A stretch of 37,993 bases of DNA from assembly GCA_948470755.1 (NCBI GenBank), contig CAOKPU010000030.1, positions 1 to 37,993 of the forward strand, in the 5' to 3' direction. The notes under the pieces are model-generated. The model was not told the DNA's origin, did not search any database, and was given only the letters and a program-made list of their open reading frames with translations. Origin of the DNA: an uncultured Lachnospiraceae bacterium. GTDB taxonomy: Bacteria; Bacillota; Clostridia; Lachnospirales; Lachnospiraceae. A program made the translations under genes and the position numbers. Shown piece after piece: positions 24,521-30,220 of this stretch (the stretch's first letter is position 1; every line of letters begins with the position of its first letter).

Positions 24521-26304
24521 GTCCCCGCTCCACCTCCCGTTACCGGAATCCGGATCTGCACCGAAGTCCCCTGGCCCGGCCGGCTTTCAATTACAACTTC
24601 CGCCTTTTCGCCATAATACATCCGAATTCTTGTAATGGCATTTTCCATTCCAATATGGTTCCTGTCGTCTGTCTGGCGGAAAATCCCCGCATTCATTTCC
24701 TGCACGATTTCAACAGGAATCCCGCAGCCGTTGTCTTTGATTTCTATTTTTACAAAATCCTGTTCCCGTTTCATGTCCATATGCAGGCTGTGTGTTCCAT
24801 CCATACCCTCAAACCCATGCAGTATCGCATTTTCAACAAATGGCTGCAACAATAGTTTATGGATGAAGATCCCCATAATTTCAGGCTCCACATTCATGCT
24901 GCAATGGAAAGAATTCTTCAGTTTCATCTGCTGTAAAAAGATGTACTGTTTCAGCCAGTCCACTTCATCTTTGATCTTAACGACGCCATTGCTGTCCGAG
25001 ATCCCATACCGCAGGATACGCGCCAGCGTCGTTATCATATTGCTGATCTCATATTCATCCTTATCGATTGCCATCCAGTTAATAGTATCCAGCGTATTGT
25101 ACAGGAAGTGGGGGTTGATCTGCGCTTCCAGTGCGGCAATTTCCGCATTTTTCTGCTTTTCCACGGAATCCTTCAGCTTGTCCATCATAGAGTTAAATTC
25201 TTCCGCAATAATTTCAATCTCGGTCGGCCGTATTTTGTCCGGTTTGACACGAACTGCCAAATCCCCTTTTCCAGCCTTTCTCATCGTTTCCACCACCCGC
25301 TTGATGGAACCGGTCATCCGTGTCACCTGGCTGACCATAATGAGCAGGACTGCCAAGAGAGAGAGCAGGATGATAAAACCCAGCATTTTTTGCTGCCGGT
25401 GAAGCCCTCTGACAAGCTCCTCCCGGTTCGTCGCACGAATAATTTCCCATCCTGTTTTTTCATCGTACACGGAATAAATGGATAATTCCCCGTCTCCCAA
25501 CATGCCGGTTTCCTCTGCAATCCGCCGATAAGCCGCCTTCTTTTCCTCTTGCGCGGCATCTGCTGCAACAATCTGTTTTCCAACCTCGCCGGAACGGAAA
25601 CAGGATACTAAATATCCGTTTCCATCCACAATATAATTCATCCCGCTTTCCGTCGGCATCGAACATACTTCCTCCAAAAGCCCCACATCGATGCTTACCA
25701 CCACAATCCCGCATTTCTTCGGTACATCACGGTAATCGATGATGCGGTGCCCTATGTGGAACAAATAGCAGGAATTGCTTCCGAAAACTACTTTCTCTCC
25801 CGTAGAGAAAAGATGCGTCTTATTATCACTATTGATTTCCTCATACAATTCATCCTGTGACAAGGCCATGCTGTCCAGCCATGACGTATGGGTCGTAGAT
25901 GCCGTCAACTGATCATAAAAAGCCAGTTCCCCGCTCTCGGTAATAATCGCTATTGATTTCACATAGTCCTTTGTATAGAACAACCCCCGCAGCATTTTTC
26001 TTAATTTTTTCCTGTTATTTGCCACATCTGCCCCGGCATTGATCTCATCCACCAATTCTACAATGGAATCATCCGTATAGATTTGAAACAGAATATCCTC
26101 ATAAGAATCCAGCCACACATCAAGGCTCACTTTCGTCTGTTCCAGATTCGCCCTCGTCATGCTCTCCACATTATGGCGCACTAATCTCGATGTATTATAA
26201 TAATAGACAATATTTACAAGAAGAATCGGGATAACGGAAGTCAAAACAAACGCTGTCACCAGCCGTATTTTAATACTTTTTCTGTCAAGTTTCCTCTTTT
26301 TCAT
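24517..26304 (-). CDS. YesM-type sensor histidine kinase 2
   Basis: This kinase has 595 residues from the ATG at 26304, chosen for the GGGGAGG just upstream and the basic start MKKRKLDRKSIKIRL before the first membrane segment. An extracellular Cache-like region of about 260 residues follows, then a second membrane segment (FIILLSLLAVLLIMV), HAMP, the phosphoacceptor motif EAQINPHFLYNTLDTINW (His399 in this numbering), and an HATPase domain with QPFVENAILHGFEG and DNGCGIP. It should sense an extracellular sugar and phosphorylate YesN-2. The stop overlaps the yesN-2 start. Confidence 0.95.
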   Translation of the reverse strand: MKKRKLDRKSIKIRLVTAFVLTSVIPILLVNIVYYYNTSRLVRHNVESMTRANLEQTKVSLDVWLDSYEDILFQIYTDDSIVELVDEINAGADVANNRKKLRKMLRGLFYTKDYVKSIAIITESGELAFYDQLTASTTHTSWLDSMALSQDELYEEINSDNKTHLFSTGEKVVFGSNSCYLFHIGHRIIDYRDVPKKCGIVVVSIDVGLLEEVCSMPTESGMNYIVDGNGYLVSCFRSGEVGKQIVAADAAQEEKKAAYRRIAEETGMLGDGELSIYSVYDEKTGWEIIRATNREELVRGLHRQQKMLGFIILLSLLAVLLIMVSQVTRMTGSIKRVVETMRKAGKGDLAVRVKPDKIRPTEIEIIAEEFNSMMDKLKDSVEKQKNAEIAALEAQINPHFLYNTLDTINWMAIDKDEYEISNMITTLARILRYGISDSNGVVKIKDEVDWLKQYIFLQQMKLKNSFHCSMNVEPEIMGIFIHKLLLQPFVENAILHGFEGMDGTHSLHMDMKREQDFVKIEIKDNGCGIPVEIVQEMNAGIFRQTDDRNHIGMENAITRIRMYYGEKAEVVIESRPGQGTSVQIRIPVTGGGAGT

Positions 26305-26322
26305 GGCGAACCCTCCCCTTTT

Positions 26323-26375
26323 ATTATAACGGCTGAACCCCATGAAGAAATAGGACATTTATGAAAAAGGATAAA
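26323..26375 (-). promoter_or_regulatory. yesM-2 promoter with candidate autoregulatory operator
   Basis: A perfect TATAAT on the minus strand (26323-26328) lacks a recognisable -35. Upstream, 26361-26375 holds the 15-mer also found before transporter operon A. This arrangement fits activation by YesN-2 of its own operon. Confidence 0.5.
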
Positions 26376-26419
26376 ATATATCATCTGAAATAATGTATAA
26401 TAATAAAAAGGGGCTGTCG

Positions 26420-26505
26420 GGAAATATGAACTGCTCCCCGTCAAGTAGACAATGAAAAAATTATATTTTTTTCATTGTCTACTTGACGGGGAGCAGTTCA
26501 TATTT
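26420..26505. repeat. Perfect 40-bp inverted repeat (miniature IS-end hairpin)
   Basis: Arms 26420-26459 and 26466-26505 are perfect inverse copies with a 6-base spacer. The arm contains TGAACTGCTCCCCGTCAAGT followed by AGACAATGAAAAAA, which resembles terminal inverted repeats I remember from IS3/IS150-type elements of Clostridia. No transposase lies between the arms, so this is a minimal end-to-end element. It could also act as a terminator for the minus-strand gene at 26544-27161. Confidence 0.8.
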
Positions 26506-26543
26506 CTGCCGGAAGCTTTGGAACCGGCAAGGTTAATCATCTT

Positions 26544-27161
26544 TTACTGATTTATCCCAATCAGTTCATTCCATCCGTTTTCCAACAGCCAATCGTCCAT
26601 TTGCCCCGAATGTTGAGAAGCGTTTTTTATTATTTCCTTTGCGGATCCTATATCATTTCCGGGTATCACCAACAGCGCCTGTCCCTCCTGTTTTGCGTCC
26701 TCTTCTCCAGAACCGGAAGGGGCAGTATAAATACCGCATACTATGGCTTGAAAATCTTCTGATAAAGCAATGATTTCACAGGAAACATAATCCCCTCTCG
26801 TTCTTACACATCCAAAACCTTCTCCATGACATTCCGTATAAAAACCCATATACTCATCGCTATGATCAATATTTCCAAAAATACTATATCCATTAACAAG
26901 TATATCCCCCTGCACCGCATCCCGCTGATTGTGAAAAATATAATGCAGCCTTTTTCCTCTGACTTCTACATCCACTTTTTCCCACTCAGCGCCTTTCCGA
27001 TCCCATATGATACATCCGATTGCGGTATAATTTATTTCTTCTTCAACCGGATAATTATAATAATGGATAATATATTGTAGTACTGAAAGTATTGCGGTAA
27101 CTCCGACTACAGATAAAATAATAAAAATACTTTTTGTACGCCTAAATGTCCATACTTCCAT
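26544..27161 (-). CDS. Hypothetical membrane-anchored protein
   Basis: This 205-residue protein has one N-terminal hydrophobic segment (about 12-33, IFIILSVVGVTAILSVLQYI) and a soluble extracellular part with no domain I recognise. The body alternates short beta-like stretches such as VDVEVRGKRLHYIFHN and GFGCVRTRGDYVSCEIIALS with acidic loops, and ends DDWLLENGWNELIGINQ. Such single-pass small proteins are common as unnamed genes in Lachnospiraceae. It sits alone between the IS-end hairpin and the Rpn remnant. Function unknown. Confidence 0.65.
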   Translation of the reverse strand: MEVWTFRRTKSIFIILSVVGVTAILSVLQYIIHYYNYPVEEEINYTAIGCIIWDRKGAEWEKVDVEVRGKRLHYIFHNQRDAVQGDILVNGYSIFGNIDHSDEYMGFYTECHGEGFGCVRTRGDYVSCEIIALSEDFQAIVCGIYTAPSGSGEEDAKQEGQALLVIPGNDIGSAKEIIKNASQHSGQMDDWLLENGWNELIGINQ

Positions 27162-27225
27162 AGCTGCTGTTGATCCTTTCCACTTATAACCATTCCGGTA
27201 ATCATCCCTGATTGAGCGTTCCGAT

Positions 27226-27318
27226 TTACTGCATCACTTTTCCAAAAAGGAAGTCATTGGCAATACTTAGATTTTCCCACGTTTCATTTACATCTATCTC
27301 TTTTTCCATTTCTTCCAT
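27226..27318 (-). pseudogene. N-terminal remnant of Rpn/PD-(D/E)XK transposase-family nuclease
   Basis: A 30-codon minus-strand frame reads ...TWENLSIANDFLFGKVMQ and then stops. The phrase matches the conserved N-terminus of Rpn-family recombination-promoting nucleases (PF12784-type), where it continues into DPELCKELLE. The rest of the ~300-residue gene is missing, and no continuation is visible downstream in any frame. The other sequence between 27162 and 27533 shows no gene. Confidence 0.7.
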
Positions 27319-27533
27319 CTTTCAGCGTCTCCATTTTTTATTATTATATCACAATATAAATATATACCGCATCATTATTTTACCGTGGCATGTGGCAGCC
27401 CCCACGCCACAAGCCTTGCATCATAAACCGATACTCCCGAAAACATTTCCTATTGTATCCGTTGTATTAAAATCCTTTTTAAACCGAAACATGTAATCGC
27501 AGGCCTTGATCTCCGGACAACGGATATGCCTGT

Positions 27534-28262
27534 TTATTTGCTGCAATAAATCTGAATTGCCTCTGCGGTGAACTCTGCAGTTCCTTCACCGCCTATTTTA
27601 TTGATATTTTCTGTAAACTCACCGCCCCCGGCATACATCTGACCAAGACATGCCAGAATTTCATTGCTACACTGATAAAAATGTCCACTGATATAATCCT
27701 GTAACTTTTTCACCTGATCCTGCACTTCTTTTGAATGAGAACCTGCCGCTTTTAATTTTCCAAATTCAACAAACAGCCGCATGAAATCCTCTACGATGTT
27801 CTTTTCATCTTCCTCTGTCCAGTTCTTTGCCTTCTCTGCAAACTCCTGATACTCATCAGTTTTTCCCCACTGCTGCTTGGCACGGTCTGCATATTCATCC
27901 AGTTTTTTTGTATCGAATACGGAAAAATCCATTGTCTTCCCTCCTATTAATTTTATTCCACGGGCAAATAATATCAAATTCTCCAGATGTTCCTTTTTCA
28001 TCGTAAGCAACTCAATCTGCTGCTCCAACGCCTTATTTCTGTCAAAATCAGGACTTGATAGGATCTTTTCGATATCTTTCAGGGGAAATCCCAACTCACG
28101 AAACAGCAAAATCTGTTGCAGGTTTTCCAGCGCCGCATCGTCATACAGCCTGTAACCTGCTTCTGTATGCTCCGTTGGATGTAATAATCCGATTTTGTCA
28201 TAATACTGTAAGGTGCGTATACTCACCCCAGTTAATTTACTCACTTCATTTACTGTCATCAT
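27534..28262 (-). CDS. MerR-family regulator with TipAS-type C-terminal domain
   Basis: This protein has 242 residues from the ATG at 28262, set by AAGGAGG nine bases upstream. The MerR winged helix is at the N-terminus: TVNEVSKLTGVSIRTLQYYDKIGLL, then EAGYRLYDDAALENLQQILLFRELGFPLKDIEKIL. A coiled coil follows, then a TipAS-like antibiotic-recognition domain with the characteristic YQEFAEKAKNWTEEDE and GHFYQCSNEILACLGQMYAGGGEFTENINKIGGEGTAEF. TipAL-type proteins bind diverse thiopeptides or other drugs and activate promoters with long spacers. Its own promoter has exactly this form. No efflux gene is adjacent, so autoregulation is the only visible target. Confidence 0.93.
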   Translation of the reverse strand: MMTVNEVSKLTGVSIRTLQYYDKIGLLHPTEHTEAGYRLYDDAALENLQQILLFRELGFPLKDIEKILSSPDFDRNKALEQQIELLTMKKEHLENLILFARGIKLIGGKTMDFSVFDTKKLDEYADRAKQQWGKTDEYQEFAEKAKNWTEEDEKNIVEDFMRLFVEFGKLKAAGSHSKEVQDQVKKLQDYISGHFYQCSNEILACLGQMYAGGGEFTENINKIGGEGTAEFTAEAIQIYCSK

Positions 28263-28290
28263 GTTTGTCTTCCTCCTTCCGTGTAAGTTC

Positions 28291-28321
28291 AATATAAGCT
28301 ATTACGTCACGTAAGGGTCAA
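28291..28321 (-). promoter_or_regulatory. MerR-type autoregulated promoter with 19-bp spacer
   Basis: On the minus strand -35 TTGACC (28316-28321) and -10 TATATT (28291-28296) are separated by 19 bases. The spacer contains a perfect palindrome TTACGTGACGTAA (28302-28314 on the plus strand). This overlong spacer with a dyad is the hallmark of promoters untwisted by MerR-family activators. Confidence 0.85.
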
Positions 28322-28489
28322 TACTTTTTTTGAAATATTTAATGTTTTTACAACTCTTTCCATGTAAAATCCATCGGCAAATTATCCTTTTTAACATTAA
28401 CGTCTATAAACACTTCCCCAAAAACAGATCGCTTGCCGCAAAAGAAAAAATAACTATCTTTATAAATATGATTTTTTACAATAAAGTTC

Positions 28490-28518
28490 TTGCCTAATAA
28501 ACATTTTTGCACTATTAT
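28490..28518 (+). promoter_or_regulatory. Candidate promoter for the omega-RNA-like element
   Basis: TTGCCT (28490-28495) and TATTAT (28513-28518) with a 17-base spacer would start transcription near 28525, about 40 bases before the conserved RNA. The transcript would include an 8-bp hairpin (28536-28543 with 28549-28556). The stretch 28322-28489 before it shows nothing recognisable. Confidence 0.5.
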
Positions 28519-28562
28519 ATATAGTAACGAACGCATTTTGTATCAAGTATACAAAAGCACAC

Positions 28563-28780
28563 TGTAAAGAGAAGAGGAATAGCCCATAGGCTGGGCTGGG
28601 CCTGTAGAAGACATGCAGCCGTAAAAGGAGAGATGCATGTAAGCAGCGTGAAGCCGAACGGGTTTGGTTCAGGGTATGTCCCAAAAGGACGGCCTGAGTC
28701 TGCTGGCGTGGCACATGCTATATTCTTACAGACACAACTATCCGTTGCTCGGAACGGATCAGTTAGAAAAAGAGGGATGC
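28563..28780 (+). ncRNA. HEARO / IscB omega-RNA-like structured RNA without iscB
   Basis: The order of conserved pieces agrees with HEARO/omega-RNAs as I remember them. AGCCCA/TGGGCT and GGCTGGGC come at the 5' end, then GCAGCCGTAAAAGG closing a GGCTG/CAGCC stem. In the middle is ATGTCC...GGACGGC, then a late hairpin (ATCCGTT/AACGGAT at about 28740-28758), and a 3' end with CAGTTAGAAAAAGAGGGATG. In IscB loci this RNA sits directly before the iscB ATG and carries its guide at the 5' end. Here the ATG that follows four bases later starts an unrelated protein, and the 3' GAGGG doubles as its ribosome-binding site. No RuvC/HNH protein is in the window. 5' and 3' limits are approximate. Confidence 0.65.
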
Positions 28781-28783
28781 TTT

Positions 28784-30136
28784 ATGTTTATTATTGCACA
28801 AATCCCATTTGTAGATTTCAGGCTTTTATCAAAAGAGGAATTTACGGATTGTATCTTCCCCAATACTTTCCCTAAAAAAATGAGCAAATCTACCTATTAC
28901 CGCTATTTTGGGGAGGAGAAGAACAGATATATGCCCAATCAGTTGCCTTTGTCCGAAAGGCAGTTTTTTGATGCGCATAAGATTTTGCATATTGACTATT
29001 ACGGTTTTAAGGGGGATGCATCCTATCATCCTACCTTGCTTTTTTCAAGGCTTTACGAGGACGCCCAGTTTTTCCATTTTGATATAGGCATCCGGGAAAC
29101 TTTCAAAAACACGATCAACAGAAACGATTTTCATCAGTTTATCAAGGCTTTTTTATTATCGCCTCTTTTCCGTTTTAACGCTAAATATGATCAAAGCGGA
29201 AAGAACTATAATTTCTTAGAATTAACGGAACAAATCCGGCAGATATATTTATATGCCACGAAATCAAAAAAGGCCGACAAACCGAATGATTATATCCATG
29301 ATATTATTTTAGGCTACCCTGCGTTATTCATCACCTATGATAAAAACGAAAAACATTCCTTTGGAAAAGCAAAGGAAGTGAAACTGGGCAACGGCATCAA
29401 GGTCAGATATGACACAATCCCTTTAAAACATTCTTTTATCGATGTATGGTTTATCGGAAAAGACGGCCTGCCCAAATACAATCAGGATCTACGTAACCTG
29501 CGGATTTACTTATCCAAGCTTCATGCTTACAAAGAGTCTTCCCGCATCCTGCTGGAATACCTGAAATATAACGGTTCCGGAACCTTGGATATGGACAAAG
29601 TGGTTACTTTTTTTAATTATATATTATCCCATATGGAAAAAGAAACGTATTATGGATATCATAATGCCGACTTCTGGCAGCTAGTCTTTGGCATTGATCA
29701 TGTATACAATAAGATCAGTTGGGATGAATACAAAAGGCAGATGAATGCCCAGATCAGGGAGGTTATTGCTATGAGCCAGAAAAATAATCATATCACTATA
29801 ACAAACAGCCATGTGACCGGCCCTATTATTACGGATTCCGAAAAAATTACGTTATATGGTCCCGGTCAGGATCCGTTGGAAGCAAACATCCGGGAATTTG
29901 ACGCTGCCTTTAGCGAATTGCTTAACCGCTCCCAACTGACCAACGACCAGATGGAACTATTAAACAGCCAGGTGGCTGCCTTTAAAGAATACGTGAACAA
30001 TGGATCCCCTAAAAAAGAATTTGCATCCACTCTGTTCAATACTATAAAAAGCACTTTCCAATACGTCATAAAAAACGCAGACGGCATACAAAAGCTCGTC
30101 TTAGCCGGCGAATCCATCCTTCAGCGTTTACAATAA
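28784..30136 (+). CDS. Protein of unknown family, 450 aa, downstream of omega-RNA
   Basis: It begins MFIIAQIPFVDFRLLSKEEF. The ATG at 28784 is preferred because the upstream in-frame extension lies entirely within the conserved RNA and GAGGG sits at correct spacing. There is no signal peptide, and I recognise no catalytic motif. The N-terminal ~320 residues are rich in Phe, Tyr and His and look globular. At about 340-360 comes a short beta-like repeat (NNHITITNSHVTGPIITDS). The last 100 residues are helical, ending IKNADGIQKLVLAGESILQRLQ, an arrangement reminiscent of adaptor or oligomerisation tails in defence proteins. It converges on the type III restriction operon with a shared terminator. 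A role in defence is only a guess from location. Confidence 0.8.
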   Translation: MFIIAQIPFVDFRLLSKEEFTDCIFPNTFPKKMSKSTYYRYFGEEKNRYMPNQLPLSERQFFDAHKILHIDYYGFKGDASYHPTLLFSRLYEDAQFFHFDIGIRETFKNTINRNDFHQFIKAFLLSPLFRFNAKYDQSGKNYNFLELTEQIRQIYLYATKSKKADKPNDYIHDIILGYPALFITYDKNEKHSFGKAKEVKLGNGIKVRYDTIPLKHSFIDVWFIGKDGLPKYNQDLRNLRIYLSKLHAYKESSRILLEYLKYNGSGTLDMDKVVTFFNYILSHMEKETYYGYHNADFWQLVFGIDHVYNKISWDEYKRQMNAQIREVIAMSQKNNHITITNSHVTGPIITDSEKITLYGPGQDPLEANIREFDAAFSELLNRSQLTNDQMELLNSQVAAFKEYVNNGSPKKEFASTLFNTIKSTFQYVIKNADGIQKLVLAGESILQRLQ

Positions 30137-30177
30137 AAGCCATACGGGCATACGGTTCCCGTCTATCCCCAAAAGCC

Positions 30178-30212
30178 AAAAAGCCAGCCTGCAGACGCAA
30201 GCCGGCTTTTTT
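30178..30212. terminator. Bidirectional terminator between the 450-aa gene and res
   Basis: AAAAAGCCaGC (30178-30188) pairs with GCcGGCTTTTTT (30201-30212) around a 12-base loop. A run of A on one side and T on the other makes it work for both convergent genes. Confidence 0.85.
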
Positions 30213-30220
30213 ACGCTTTT

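Noticed and set aside
28563-28780. Retron ncRNA or diversity-generating retroelement template
   Set aside because: No reverse transcriptase, Avd or variable-repeat pair is present; conserved boxes fit HEARO/omega-RNA better.
28664-28783. 40-codon N-terminal extension of the 450-aa protein
   Set aside because: It lies entirely inside the conserved structured RNA; the ATG at 28784 has a correctly spaced GAGGG.
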